NCBI RefSeq assembly: GCF_001570725.1
Contig: NZ_BCNV01000001.1
Location: 2,976,001 to 3,040,000, forward strand
From: Paenibacillus amylolyticus
GTDB taxonomy: Bacteria; Bacillota; Bacilli; Paenibacillales; Paenibacillaceae
Length of the DNA: 64,000 bases
Reading direction: 5' to 3'
Each line of letters opens with the position of its first letter. Position 1 is the first letter of the stretch. The notes beneath the pieces are model-generated. The model was not told where the DNA came from. It searched no databases and was given only the letters and a program-made list of their open reading frames with translations. A program made the translations under genes and the position numbers. Of this stretch, positions 24,450-34,273 are shown one piece after another.

Positions 24450-27311
24450 TTATTCTTGTTCTTTAGCAGGTTTTTCCAACCATTCGGTAATTCGTGGAAC
24501 CATTTGCTCTGTGAGCATGTGCTCCATTTTGGGACCAGGTAATGAATATAAAAAGAATTTACCATAGTACGCTTCAATTACGCGTGTATCATAGACAATC
24601 ACAATTCCTCTGTCCTTCCCGGTACGCACCAATCGGCCAAATCCCTGCTTGAAACGAATGACCGCTTGCGGCACGGACAGTTTCATGAACGGATTTTTCT
24701 TTTGCTCCTGGAGCAACTCACTCTTGGCTTCCACCAGCGGATGATTCGGTGGCTGGAACGGCAATCTTACAATAGCGAGACAGGTTAGCGCATCACCCGG
24801 GATATCTACACCCTCCCAGAAGCTGCTTGTGCCCAGAAGTACCGTAGCTTTGGCATCCTGGAACCTGCGAGTCAGCTTGGAGCGGCTTCCACTGTCCACG
24901 CCTTGCCCCAGCAACGAGATGTCGTTACCAGACAACGCCTCCTTGAGCGGATCATAGACCTGTCGCAACATCTTGTATGAAGTAAACAGAACCATCATGC
25001 GTCCACGTGTAGCAATTGCAGTCTCTGCGAGGGATTGCACCAGCATATTTACAAAGTGCGCATCACCCACACTGCCCTTCACACTCGGGAAATCACGCGG
25101 AATTACCAGAAGTGCCTGATCACGATAGTTGAAAGGTGATGGCAGCATCGACGTTAACAGCCGATTATTATCGGCGGCTTCCTGCAAGCCAAGCTGCTCA
25201 ATCATGAACTGGAATGACTTATCGACAGAGAGCGTAGCCGATGTAAGCACAACGCTTTTCTTTTTGTCAAAAAACAAATCCTTAAGTTGTGCACTGACAT
25301 CTACAGGTACAGCATACAGCTGAAGCGATTTGCTGCGGAACTGTCCGCTGGCTTCCATCCAGTACACCGTTTTGGCATCATCCATACGCATGAAGAACCG
25401 TAGATTCTCCTTCAACGTAGTCAGATCTTTCAGCAATCCTGTGATGTCCGTGATCAGGCTATCCGATTGATAATCATCCTGATCTTCCTTCACCTCAAGC
25501 AGCAATTTGTCCCCTTTGCGAACCAAATCGCCCAGTGTCACATAGATCTGGTTCTCCAGATCCTGCAACTCTTGCCATTTCGCAGGTTTCTGAGATGCCT
25601 TCAGACGCAGGGAAAATTGTCCTGTCTCTCCCGGTGAAGCATCACTTCGTTCAGGCAACAGCCCGAACAGAGCATCGCTCATACGATCCCATAACTCTTT
25701 GACCTCAAGAGCGAGCGGAAACATCTGATCCACCATGGAGCCCCATTGCACCGAATTTTCATGTCCGGATAACTGCGAACGAAGCATAGGCAGCTGACCA
25801 TTACGACTGTCTTTAAACAGACGGGTCAGTGTATGAACCAACGTGAAATATTTCATATGCATTCCAAGATGTTTACCAGCTACATCCTCCAGATGATGGG
25901 CCTCATCGATCACAAGACTCTCATAAGCTGGCAGCAGCTGATGTGCTGCTTTGACATCCGTAAATAATTTGGAGTGATTGGTAATAACGATATCAGACAA
26001 CCCGGCCTCATGTTTGGCGCGATGATAGAAACATTTGCGGAACCATGGACAGGATCTTCCCAGACAGGACTCGGATTCGCTCTGTACCGTCTCCCAGAAG
26101 TCCCCTCCGCGTCCGCTAAGGTTAAGCTCCTCATCATCTCCGGTTTCGGTCTGCGTAAGCCAAACGATCATCTGAGCGGCTGTGAAATAATCCTCTTTAG
26201 GTGTGGCGAATTCACGTTTATTGATTTTGTGTTCAAATTTGCGCAGGCACAGGTAATGTCCACGTCCTTTGAATACAGCCGCCTTAAACGGGAACGGAAC
26301 CACTTGGGTCAGCATCGGAATGTCTCGCTCTCTCAATTGCTCCTGCAGATTGATCGTATGCGTACTAACCATAACTTTCTGTTCTTGCTTCACACTTTCG
26401 TAAATAGCAGGCAACAGATACCCTAGAGATTTACCGGTACCCGTTCCAGCTTCGATCAAGAGATGTTTCTCTTCATCCAAGGCTTGCCTTACACTGCTGA
26501 ACATCTGAGTCTGCGCTTCACGCTCTTCGTAATGATCCAGCGTATCCTTCAGGTTCTCCCGAACCTGGTCCATAAACTGTTCGAAGCTTACACCATCGAG
26601 GGGGTTAGCCTCCCGCTCATCGCGTGGTGCACCAATATCGGTCCAATCACTTACATTAAGAGCAAGCTGACGATAATAGGTATGTCCGTCCAGATCCTGA
26701 ATCGGCTCTGCTTCCTTCTCACTGCGCATTCCGTCCAAGAACCAACCCAAGTCACTGTCTTCTGGTGCAAACAGGTCACTGAGGCGCTGAATCGTTATGA
26801 GCGGTAATTCCTTTAACTCATCCAGACACTTGAGCAGCACATAGGCTGTCGCCAGTGCATCACTGTCTGCCTGGTGAGGGCGATCATGTTGAAATCCAAA
26901 TTCGGAAGACACATAACCGAGTTGATAAGAACCCAGTGATGGGAATGTAATCTTCAGAAAATCAATCGTGTCCAGAATGCGTCCAGTGAACGGCAAATAA
27001 CCGCAACGGTCAAGAGCATTCTGCAAAAAGTGAAAATCAAAAGCAACGTTGTGTCCAACAAGCACCACATCATTAAGCAGCGGAACCATCTCCATCATCA
27101 TCTCTTCGAGTGAAGGAGCGTCCGCCACATCTTCATCGGTAATACCCGTCAACCCCGAAATAAACGGGGGAATCGGTACACCAGGGTTCACATAAGAACT
27201 ATATATTTGAGTTATGCTGTAGTCATGATCTATGATGGCAAGTCCGGCCTGTATAATCTCACCGTCGGACTGCGTGCCGGTTGTTTCGAAATCCAATACG
27301 GCAAATTTCAT
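24450..27311 (-). CDS. dinG: DinG-type ATP-dependent helicase with exonuclease domain
   Basis: The protein has 953 residues. An N-terminal DEDDh 3'-5' exonuclease (about 1-180, starting VLDFETTGTQSDGE) is fused to an XPD-like superfamily-2 helicase: Walker A AGTGTGKS, DEAH box VIDEAHHLED and motif VI VIRFKQGFGRLVR. Four cysteines are spaced C-x60-C-x4-C-x5-C (CLGRSC, CPWFRKC), which matches the iron-sulphur cluster ligands of E. coli DinG. It acts on damaged or structured DNA. The position next to panD matches B. subtilis. Confidence 0.93.
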   Translation of the reverse strand: MKFAVLDFETTGTQSDGEIIQAGLAIIDHDYSITQIYSSYVNPGVPIPPFISGLTGITDEDVADAPSLEEMMMEMVPLLNDVVLVGHNVAFDFHFLQNALDRCGYLPFTGRILDTIDFLKITFPSLGSYQLGYVSSEFGFQHDRPHQADSDALATAYVLLKCLDELKELPLITIQRLSDLFAPEDSDLGWFLDGMRSEKEAEPIQDLDGHTYYRQLALNVSDWTDIGAPRDEREANPLDGVSFEQFMDQVRENLKDTLDHYEEREAQTQMFSSVRQALDEEKHLLIEAGTGTGKSLGYLLPAIYESVKQEQKVMVSTHTINLQEQLRERDIPMLTQVVPFPFKAAVFKGRGHYLCLRKFEHKINKREFATPKEDYFTAAQMIVWLTQTETGDDEELNLSGRGGDFWETVQSESESCLGRSCPWFRKCFYHRAKHEAGLSDIVITNHSKLFTDVKAAHQLLPAYESLVIDEAHHLEDVAGKHLGMHMKYFTLVHTLTRLFKDSRNGQLPMLRSQLSGHENSVQWGSMVDQMFPLALEVKELWDRMSDALFGLLPERSDASPGETGQFSLRLKASQKPAKWQELQDLENQIYVTLGDLVRKGDKLLLEVKEDQDDYQSDSLITDITGLLKDLTTLKENLRFFMRMDDAKTVYWMEASGQFRSKSLQLYAVPVDVSAQLKDLFFDKKKSVVLTSATLSVDKSFQFMIEQLGLQEAADNNRLLTSMLPSPFNYRDQALLVIPRDFPSVKGSVGDAHFVNMLVQSLAETAIATRGRMMVLFTSYKMLRQVYDPLKEALSGNDISLLGQGVDSGSRSKLTRRFQDAKATVLLGTSSFWEGVDIPGDALTCLAIVRLPFQPPNHPLVEAKSELLQEQKKNPFMKLSVPQAVIRFKQGFGRLVRTGKDRGIVIVYDTRVIEAYYGKFFLYSLPGPKMEHMLTEQMVPRITEWLEKPAKEQE

Positions 27312-27383
27312 TGCAATGTACGGTCCCTTCCATTCCAGTCTATGTTACAGCATAGCAAAAAAAAGGGGATTTGAAAATTAACT

Positions 27384-27439
27384 GACAAAAAAGCGGTGTC
27401 CCCGCCGCTATGCTAAAGGAGGGAACACCGTTTTTTGTC
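27384..27439 (-). terminator. Terminator after the TPR-protein gene
   Basis: GACAAAAAAGCGGTGTCCC (from 27384) pairs with GGGAACACCGTTTTTTGTC (27421-27439) around an internal GC-rich segment. It lies just downstream of the TPR-protein gene, with A/U tracts inside the arms. Confidence 0.8.
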
Positions 27440-27452
27440 GCCGAATTCCCGC

Positions 27453-28100
27453 TTAATGAAGGGTCGTCAGCTGATTAGCATATTGCAATTTTCCCCTGTT
27501 CAACCTGCAAGCTTCCATGTTGTACAGTGGCTCGGTCAATGTCGGGTCATACTGAAGGGCCTGTGCAAAGAGTGAACATGCAGCTTCGGGATTGGCAAGC
27601 TTGGCTTGAATACAGCCCAAGGCGTTACATACAAGCCCTTTCAAGCGAGGTGAACCCTTAAGGTACATGATCTGCTGCAAATGTGTCCCGGCTTCCGCCA
27701 TTTGTTCCAGATTCAGATACGCGAGCGCCAGGTAAAAACGAGTTAATGCACTCTCCGGATGGTCGGTCACAACCCGGGAGAACTGCATAATCGCCTGCGG
27801 ATACATCTGTAATTTGAAATAACCCTGACCTCGACTGAAACATTCCAGATGGAGTTCAGGCAGAGCGGTAACAGCTTCCTGTTCCGGTTCAAGGGAAGCA
27901 GGCTTATCCATCTCCCGCTCCCTCACCTGGCTCATCTTTTCTTCAAACATCAGCCATTCATCCAGCATTCCGTCACTCATCCGCTTAAGCAAGTTCCACT
28001 TTTGCAGCAATTCTTGTTTGTTCAGGCCTTCAGCGGAAGGATAGCTCTTGATAATTTCATCTAACATGTCGTTCATTTCTGCGAAAACATGCTGGAACAT
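27453..28100 (-). CDS. Tetratricopeptide-repeat protein
   Basis: The cytosolic protein has 215 residues. A helical N-terminus (1-70) with charged heptads precedes three TPR-like repeats (about 85-190), including RGQGYFKLQMYPQAIMQFSRV, RFYLALAYLNLEQMAEAGTHL and NALGCIQAKLANPEAACSLFA (each in part). TPRs mediate protein binding; the partner is unknown. The start has GGTGGGG about 10 nt upstream. It lies between dinG and panD on the minus strand with its own terminator. Confidence 0.75.
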   Translation of the reverse strand: MFQHVFAEMNDMLDEIIKSYPSAEGLNKQELLQKWNLLKRMSDGMLDEWLMFEEKMSQVREREMDKPASLEPEQEAVTALPELHLECFSRGQGYFKLQMYPQAIMQFSRVVTDHPESALTRFYLALAYLNLEQMAEAGTHLQQIMYLKGSPRLKGLVCNALGCIQAKLANPEAACSLFAQALQYDPTLTEPLYNMEACRLNRGKLQYANQLTTLH

Positions 28101-28193
28101 CGATGCATCCCCACCCTTGAAAAAATGGATTAGTGCAGTGACCTGTACTCATTTTTTGCTTCAAGGGCCGATTTCATTCTCCTTACCAGTCGA

Positions 28194-28577
28194 TTACATA
28201 ATTGTTGCGTGGACTTCCTGTTTCATCGTTTGTACAGGTTTATTCTGTCCATCTACAAATACAACGGTTGGTTTGTGAGTATTTGCCTCTTCTTGCGACA
28301 TCATGGCGTAAGAAATGATAATGACGTTATCTCCAGGCTGGACCAGACGTGCAGCTGCGCCGTTAAGACATATAACTCCGCTTCCGCGCGGTCCTGGAAT
28401 CACATAAGTTTCCAGACGTGCACCATTGTTGTTGTTCACAATTTGCACTTTCTCGTTTTCCATCAAATCGGATGTTTCCATCAAGTCTTCATCTATGGTA
28501 ATGCTACCCACATAGTTCAAGTTGGCTTCCGTTACCGTAGCCCGGTGGATTTTAGATTTCATCAGTGTTCTAAACAT
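28194..28577 (-). CDS. panD: Aspartate 1-decarboxylase
   Basis: The 127-residue proenzyme is the standard length. It self-cleaves at Gly24-Ser25 (NYVGSITID), giving a pyruvoyl group that decarboxylates aspartate to beta-alanine for pantothenate. It overlaps the end of panC by 8 nt and completes the panBCD operon. Conserved [15 protein letters not shown] is present. Confidence 0.96.
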   Translation of the reverse strand: MFRTLMKSKIHRATVTEANLNYVGSITIDEDLMETSDLMENEKVQIVNNNNGARLETYVIPGPRGSGVICLNGAAARLVQPGDNVIIISYAMMSQEEANTHKPTVVFVDGQNKPVQTMKQEVHATIM

Positions 28578-29466
28578 GGGATAGTACCTCCGATTTTTGC
28601 AACCTTATATTGTCAATCAATCTTGTTTTTCCGAATTTCACCGCAAGTGCAATGAGCAGATCATCACGTCCTTGAACTTCTTCCTGATCTGCGAGCGGCT
28701 CCAGACTTGGAAAAGCCTGAATCTCGGCGTAGTCGATAACGGCAAGCGGTGAGCTTGCAATCTGCTCGCGCAGAATACGACGGATATCTGCAGCGTTTGT
28801 AGCTACACCTGTATCTGCGGCTTCCTGAGCTGCACGCAGTGCCTTCGACAGAACCAATGCCTGTGTACGCTGTTCTGCGCTAAGATAGACATTACGTGAA
28901 CTGAGGGCAAGCCCATCCTCTTCGCGAACAATCGGACAAGGTACAATCTCTACAGGCATATTCAAATCATTCACCATCTGTTGAATGACCGCAACCTGCT
29001 GAGCGTCTTTCATTCCGAAAAATGCACGCTGCGGCTGTACGATGTTAAACAGTTTGGAGACTACGGTCGTTACCCCGTCAAAATGCCCAGGACGGGAAGC
29101 GCCACATAAGCGCTCCGTCAGTTTTGAGACCGATACGGTCGTTTGCGTTGCCTGTGGATACATCTCTTCAACAGAGGGAATAAATACGATATCCACTCCT
29201 TGTGAGCGTGCTGTTTCCACATCTCTGGCTTCATCCCGCGGATAGCTGTCAAAATCTTCATTGGGTCCAAATTGAATCGGATTAACGAATATGCTTAATA
29301 CCACGATATCGCTCTGTTGTTGGGCTGCTTGCATCAAGCTTGCATGACCTTCATGAAGATAACCCATTGTCGGTACCAGACCTACAAAGGACGCATTGGA
29401 CCGAATCGCTTGACGCATCAAGCTTAGCTCCTGTCTTAACTCTGCGATTGTCCGTAATACTTTCAT
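28570..29466 (-). CDS. panC: Pantothenate synthetase
   Basis: This 298-residue enzyme joins pantoate and beta-alanine using ATP. Signatures are [16 protein letters not shown] (the HIGH-like motif), [18 protein letters not shown] and [16 protein letters not shown]. The start overlaps the panB stop as ATGA, so translation is coupled. Confidence 0.96.
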   Translation of the reverse strand: MKVLRTIAELRQELSLMRQAIRSNASFVGLVPTMGYLHEGHASLMQAAQQQSDIVVLSIFVNPIQFGPNEDFDSYPRDEARDVETARSQGVDIVFIPSVEEMYPQATQTTVSVSKLTERLCGASRPGHFDGVTTVVSKLFNIVQPQRAFFGMKDAQQVAVIQQMVNDLNMPVEIVPCPIVREEDGLALSSRNVYLSAEQRTQALVLSKALRAAQEAADTGVATNAADIRRILREQIASSPLAVIDYAEIQAFPSLEPLADQEEVQGRDDLLIALAVKFGKTRLIDNIRLQKSEVLSHV

Positions 29467-30341
29467 GAGTTACTTCCCACCTTTTCCTTACGTTGTCCAT
29501 ACAGTTGATCCAGAACGCCAGCATCCGTAGCATTAAACACGTGCTCTTGGGCCGGGAAAGAACGATCTTTAACTTCCTTCACGTAGGCTTCAATGCTCGT
29601 TCTGATTAATGCCCCCACATCTCCATAGGTTTTGACAAAACGTTTAGGCGTATACGGAGAAGCATACTGAACCACATCGTGGAACACTAGCACCTGACCA
29701 TCACAGCCTCGTCCTGCTCCAATCCCGATGGTAGGGATGGAGAGTTCCTCCGAGATCGCCCGAGCGACTTCTTCCGTAACCAGTTCAAGCACTATGCCGA
29801 ACGCGCCAGCAGCTTCCAAAGCTTTGGCTTCGTCCATCAGACGTTTCGCATCCGCTGCATCCTTGCCCTGAATACGGTAACCACCAATCTGATTAACGGA
29901 TTGAGGTGTCAGTCCGATATGTCCAAGAACAGGCACGCCTGCTTGCACGACTGCTCTAACGGTGTCCGCTATTTCGACTCCGCCTTCCATTTTAACCGCA
30001 TGGGCATGCCCCTCTTGCATCAGTCGACGTACACCCTTAAGTGTCTCATCCACGCTGCCATGATAAGTCATAAAAGGCATGTCAGCCACAATAAATGTCT
30101 TCTCAGCCCCACGTACTACGGAACGTGTGTGGTACACCATGTCGTCGATGGTCACAGGAAGAGTTGAGTTATAACCGAGCACAACATTGCCAAGTGAATC
30201 ACCAACCAGGATCAGATCGATACCTGCTTCCTCCGCAAGGAGAGCTGTTGGATAATCGTAAGCCGTAATCATACTGAGTGGCACGCCATCCTGCTTGTAT
30301 TTTTTCATTTTCACAATATTCATCGCTTGTTTGTTCGCCAT
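29463..30341 (-). CDS. panB: 3-methyl-2-oxobutanoate hydroxymethyltransferase
   Basis: This 292-residue enzyme adds a hydroxymethyl group from methylene-tetrahydrofolate to 2-oxoisovalerate, the first committed step of pantothenate synthesis. The phosphoenolpyruvate-family barrel has MITAYDYPTALLAEEAGIDLILVGDSLGN (in parts) and VKMEGGVEI. AAAGGAG precedes the ATG. A 320-nt leader with a terminator lies upstream, so the operon is probably controlled by attenuation. Confidence 0.96.
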   Translation of the reverse strand: MANKQAMNIVKMKKYKQDGVPLSMITAYDYPTALLAEEAGIDLILVGDSLGNVVLGYNSTLPVTIDDMVYHTRSVVRGAEKTFIVADMPFMTYHGSVDETLKGVRRLMQEGHAHAVKMEGGVEIADTVRAVVQAGVPVLGHIGLTPQSVNQIGGYRIQGKDAADAKRLMDEAKALEAAGAFGIVLELVTEEVARAISEELSIPTIGIGAGRGCDGQVLVFHDVVQYASPYTPKRFVKTYGDVGALIRTSIEAYVKEVKDRSFPAQEHVFNATDAGVLDQLYGQRKEKVGSNS

Positions 30342-30383
30342 TTTCTGTCATGGCTCCTTTCTTCTTTTCAAATAAAACGCAAC

Positions 30384-30413
30384 AAAAAAACCTTTTAGTT
30401 TTCCACTAAAAAG
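30384..30413 (-). terminator. Terminator in the panB leader (possible attenuator)
   Basis: CTTTTAGT (30392-30399) pairs with ACTAAAA(A)G (30405-30413) and the minus strand runs into seven U residues (30384-30390). It lies about 45 nt before the panB start, inside the presumed leader, so it may act as an attenuator. Confidence 0.7.
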
Positions 30414-30660
30414 TCCCGAAAAGTCAAAAAAGAGTCACTTGCGATCGTCCCTTCTGTCTCGGTCCTCTTCGGCTCAGAGCAGAATCCAACAACTCACTTA
30501 AACGTATTTCATTCTTGCACTGCGGTCTGCTTATACGAAACAAATCAAAGCAGAACAAAGGCTACTGTTACGGGAGTGCAATTCGGTCTGCATTAGCCGA
30601 TATCGCCTCACGAACACAGTATACCAAAGTTCTGCTCAAACTTCACGTCTTATGTTCATT
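30414..30660 (-). promoter_or_regulatory. Structured panB leader of unknown type
   Basis: The 345-bp gap between birA and panB has a good -10 (TATACT on the minus strand near 30620), then about 200 nt rich in potential pairing. TTGCACT and AGTGCAA are 7-bp complements enclosing about 65 nt, and GCAGACCG occurs twice, each time next to one arm. A terminator follows at 30384-30413. No T-box core and no recognisable riboswitch is visible. A ligand or protein-binding role is inferred only. Confidence 0.45.
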
Positions 30661-30686
30661 TTACCAGTGAAAATTCGACAAATTGT

Positions 30687-31664
30687 TTACGATTTCCAGG
30701 AAATCTCACCAGAGATGACTAGTGTATGTTCTCCATCGTGCTTTTCCACGACAAGTGCTCCGGAAGGGTCAAGACCGATTGCCTTGCCTTCAATGACACC
30801 ATGAGGATTCGTCACTGTAATCTCTCGATTCATCGATACGGACAAGGCCTCCCAAAGGGCTGAGATGACGCCGAATCCTTCTTTTTGATACAAAAAATAC
30901 AACTGTTCCAGCTCGGTTAAAATGGCAGCCGTGAGCTTGGTACGATCAACGGGTTGCCCCGTCTCCATCTTGAGCGAGGTTGCGATTGTAGTCAGATCTT
31001 CGGGATAATCCTCGGGGTCAAAGTTCACGTCCACACCTATACCCGCAATGCAGAATCTAACTTCATGATCTTCTACTGTGGATTCAAGCAATATGCCACA
31101 CACCTTGCGTCCATCGATTAACAGATCATTGGGCCATTTGATGCCTGCATCAGCTCCTGTACAAGCTCGAACGGCTCGACATACAGCCACCCCAGTTAAT
31201 AAGGTTAGCTGCGGCGTATGCTGAAGTGGTACATCAGGACGCAAAAGGACACTCATCCAGATTCCTTTACCAGGGGGAGAGAACCACTTTCGACCGAAAC
31301 GTCCTCTTCCTCCGGTTTGTTCTTCCGCAATGACCACGGCGCCTTCGGCCTGCCCCTGCTCAGCTAACTTCAGAACATCCCCTTGGGTAGACAAGGTCGA
31401 GGTCAACAGAACAGCCTTACGGCCAAATACGGTTGTGTCCAACGCCAATTGAAGGGCTGTAGCGTCAATGCTGTCCGGCTTCGTTACAAGACGATACCCT
31501 TTGCGAGAGACGGCTTCAAACTCATAACCCATGTCACGCAACTTGTTCACATGTTTCCACACAGCGGTTCGACTAATGGACAGATTACGGCTGATCTCTT
31601 CACCCGATACGAATTGTCCTTCTGCATTCAATAACATATGTAACAGATCCTCATGCTTGGTCAT
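30687..31664 (-). CDS. birA: Biotin--[acetyl-CoA carboxylase] ligase / biotin repressor
   Basis: The 325-residue bifunctional protein has an N-terminal winged helix (about 1-65, SGEEISRNLSISRTAVWKHV), then a ligase domain with GGRGRFGRKWFSPPGKGIW and KWPNDLLIDGRKVCGIL, and a C-terminal SH3-like domain. It makes biotinyl-AMP, biotinylates carboxylases and, with biotinyl-AMP, represses biotin genes. I chose the ATG at 31664 (GGGTGG 6 nt upstream) over the TTG at 31670. It overlaps the cca end. Confidence 0.94.
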   Translation of the reverse strand: MTKHEDLLHMLLNAEGQFVSGEEISRNLSISRTAVWKHVNKLRDMGYEFEAVSRKGYRLVTKPDSIDATALQLALDTTVFGRKAVLLTSTLSTQGDVLKLAEQGQAEGAVVIAEEQTGGRGRFGRKWFSPPGKGIWMSVLLRPDVPLQHTPQLTLLTGVAVCRAVRACTGADAGIKWPNDLLIDGRKVCGILLESTVEDHEVRFCIAGIGVDVNFDPEDYPEDLTTIATSLKMETGQPVDRTKLTAAILTELEQLYFLYQKEGFGVISALWEALSVSMNREITVTNPHGVIEGKAIGLDPSGALVVEKHDGEHTLVISGEISWKS

Positions 31665-32952
31665 CTGCAACCACCCGCTTCACTTCTGCACTTAGCGCTT
31701 CATGCTGATTTGCTATCGTTCCAATCGCCGCTTCTCTTAACAAATGTTTCATGAGTTGCCCCAACCATGGTCCGCCTTTACGCTGCACCATTATCAACAC
31801 TTGTTCCCCTGTGATATTCAGTTCTTTCAAGTCATGCACAGGGATCGATTGACTCCATTCGACAGCAAGGTCTTGAACCAAAACGACCTGTAATTCTGCA
31901 TGGTCAGGCTGATTCCGCCATCCTGCTGGCAGCAGCGATTGTATCCGCAGCCAATCATCCGCAGCCTGAACGCCACAAGCCAGAACAGTAACGATCCAAT
32001 CTGAACGCAGGCTTAGCGTATCTTTCTGCTCCTGAACGGAAGTATGAATCAACTGCTCCACCTGAAGCACCCCTGTTATGCGGGAACGATGTTCATTGGA
32101 GAATGTCCACTGACGTAATAGAACGTCCGCTTCATCCTTGCTATACCCGCCAGCGATCAGGAGGAGTGACCAACGAAGCAATACATGCTCGTCTGACAAT
32201 TGTTCCAGATTGGATAACAACGTCTTGTTGAATCGGCCCGAGCTAACCGGGGCTTTGACGTGCGCAAGCGCGTTACTTCTGTATAACAGCTCCAACCCTC
32301 TTAAGGGATGCGGTCCCGACATCATTTTTACCATCTCGGTCCGTACTCGTTCCATCGCTATATGTTGAAGCAGGTCTCTCTGTCTTACAAGACCCTTCCA
32401 CGTATTATGAGCGATTTTGAAATCAAATACCGAAGCAAAGCGAACACAACGAAGCATCCGCAATGCATCTTCACCAAATCGTTCCACCGCAGAGCCCACA
32501 CATCTGACGCGCTCTTCCTTAATATCTGTCTGTCCACCGAACGGATCAACGATTGTCCCAGTGACGTCCATGGCAAGAGCGTTCATCGTGAAGTCACGCC
32601 GCTGTAAGTCTTCCTTAATATCCTGGACAAATTGAACTGCAGCAGGTCTGCGGTTATCCTGATATTCGGATTCTGTTCGGAACGTGGTCACTTCAAAGTA
32701 ATAGCCGCCTGAACGCACGGTAACCGTCCCGTGTTGCAGACCTGTAGGAATGCAATCGTTGAACAGTTCCATGACTTGTTGAGGAGAAGCGGATGTCGTA
32801 ATATCCATATCGTCTACAACTCGTCCGAGCAATTCGTCACGCACACAACCGCCTACCCAATATGCCTTGTAGCCATGTTCGTTTAAGGTTGTGAGTACAT
32901 TCTCACTTTGAATTGCCATTTCACGATCTACCTGTGTCCATTGAACCACCAC
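31651..32952 (-). CDS. cca: CCA tRNA nucleotidyltransferase
   Basis: The 433-residue class II enzyme adds or repairs the 3' CCA of tRNAs. The catalytic head contains GYKAYWVGGCVRDELLGR and the metal-binding DMDITTSA, followed by RRDFTMNALAMDVTG and an all-helical body. It starts with GTG at 32952 behind AGAGGTGATAT. It is a little longer than B. subtilis Cca at the C-terminus. Confidence 0.94.
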   Translation of the reverse strand: MVVQWTQVDREMAIQSENVLTTLNEHGYKAYWVGGCVRDELLGRVVDDMDITTSASPQQVMELFNDCIPTGLQHGTVTVRSGGYYFEVTTFRTESEYQDNRRPAAVQFVQDIKEDLQRRDFTMNALAMDVTGTIVDPFGGQTDIKEERVRCVGSAVERFGEDALRMLRCVRFASVFDFKIAHNTWKGLVRQRDLLQHIAMERVRTEMVKMMSGPHPLRGLELLYRSNALAHVKAPVSSGRFNKTLLSNLEQLSDEHVLLRWSLLLIAGGYSKDEADVLLRQWTFSNEHRSRITGVLQVEQLIHTSVQEQKDTLSLRSDWIVTVLACGVQAADDWLRIQSLLPAGWRNQPDHAELQVVLVQDLAVEWSQSIPVHDLKELNITGEQVLIMVQRKGGPWLGQLMKHLLREAAIGTIANQHEALSAEVKRVVADDQA

Positions 32953-33012
32953 ATATCACCTCTTCTCTTGCCTGTTGTGGTACGCACAGTATGATTTCGC
33001 CTAGCAAAACGG

Positions 33013-34173
33013 TTAACCGCAAACCGGATTCAGATTCGGAACTTCCCTACCCAGCACCCGATAATAAATCTGCTCATATTCATGCCGAATGGCATCATTG
33101 CAAAAATCATGATGCGCGCGCTGGAGACACGCTTCCCTGAACTCCGCAGCCAAACGATCGTCCGTCAACAAACGGATCGTGTTCTCGGCCATGGATTGTG
33201 TATCCCCGATTGCGGATAAGAAACCTGTCTTACCATGCAAGACCAGTTCCGGAATTCCTCCGGCTTGTGAACCGATCGTGGGTACACCGCAAGCCATTGC
33301 TTCGAGCGCTACTAAACCGAAACTTTCCTTCTCCGATGGAAGCATCAACACGTCAGCCATGGAGATCACTTGAGCAATGTCATCCTGTTTGCCAAGGAAA
33401 TGAACCTTATCATTTAAGCCGAGATCATTAATTTTCCATTGTATCTTCGGCAAATCAGGTCCTTCACCAACAAATAGCAGCTTCGCTGGCACCTGCTCCT
33501 GTACCTGACGGAAGACCTCTACTACATCCTGAGTTCTCTTCACCGGTCGGAAGTTGGAAATGTGCATTAATATTTTTTCGTCAGGCGCAGCGAAGTCTCT
33601 TCGCAGACTGGCAGCATCCCGCGGATAATATATTCGTTTATCAATAAAATTATAGGTTAAATCAATTGGACGCTGAATATCCAGCAGTTCAACCGTTTCT
33701 CGAATCAAATCTTGTGATACGGCAGTGACTGCGTCACTTTCATTGATGGCAAGACGGATTAAATCTTTCAAAGACTCATCCTGAGCTAGAACCGTAATAT
33801 CCGTTCCATGTAACGTGGTGACCACTTTCAGGCCGTCCCCTACCATCTGTTTCGCGAGAAAGGCACATACTGCGTGCGGCACGGCATAGTGAACATGCAG
33901 CAGATCCAGCTGCTGTGACTTAGCCACCTGGGCCATCTTCGTTGCCAGTGACAGGTCATACGGTGGGTAACGGAAAACATAATAATCATTTACTTCAACT
34001 TCGTGATAAAAAATATTCTTCTGGAACGTACCCAGTCTGAAAGGGATACTGTTGGCAATAAAATGAACCTGATGCCCCTGTTCGGCAAGCAATTTGCCCA
34101 ACTCCGTTGCGACAACGCCAGACCCTCCGAGGGACGGATAACAGGTGATGCCGATTTTTAGCTTTTGATCCAT
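33013..34173 (-). CDS. bshA: N-acetyl-alpha-D-glucosaminyl L-malate synthase
   Basis: This 386-residue GT4 glycosyltransferase links GlcNAc to L-malate, the first step of bacillithiol synthesis. It begins with the family hallmark GITCYPSLGGSGVVATELGK and has the C-terminal EX7E motif in SEKESFGLVALEAMACG. The start at 34173 has AAAGGAG about 10 nt upstream; an open frame further upstream lacks a signal. It is paired with bshB1 100 bp upstream, as in B. subtilis. Confidence 0.95.
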   Translation of the reverse strand: MDQKLKIGITCYPSLGGSGVVATELGKLLAEQGHQVHFIANSIPFRLGTFQKNIFYHEVEVNDYYVFRYPPYDLSLATKMAQVAKSQQLDLLHVHYAVPHAVCAFLAKQMVGDGLKVVTTLHGTDITVLAQDESLKDLIRLAINESDAVTAVSQDLIRETVELLDIQRPIDLTYNFIDKRIYYPRDAASLRRDFAAPDEKILMHISNFRPVKRTQDVVEVFRQVQEQVPAKLLFVGEGPDLPKIQWKINDLGLNDKVHFLGKQDDIAQVISMADVLMLPSEKESFGLVALEAMACGVPTIGSQAGGIPELVLHGKTGFLSAIGDTQSMAENTIRLLTDDRLAAEFREACLQRAHHDFCNDAIRHEYEQIYYRVLGREVPNLNPVCG

Positions 34174-34273
34174 CCGGTGGACGCTCCTTTGATCTCCCGC
34201 TTCATGCAGGTTGATGTAATGCAACGGAATAATGAAACGATTCGTCTCATTAACACGTAAAATGTGAAATCGT

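Noticed and set aside
24160..24450. 16-bp inverted repeat as a possible operator for rex
   Set aside because: Its position after dinG and its length fit a terminator better, and it does not match the TTGTGAAA Rex consensus.
30420..30660. Known pan RNA motif before panB
   Set aside because: The described motif is a small hairpin known mainly from other phyla; the arms seen here do not fit it.
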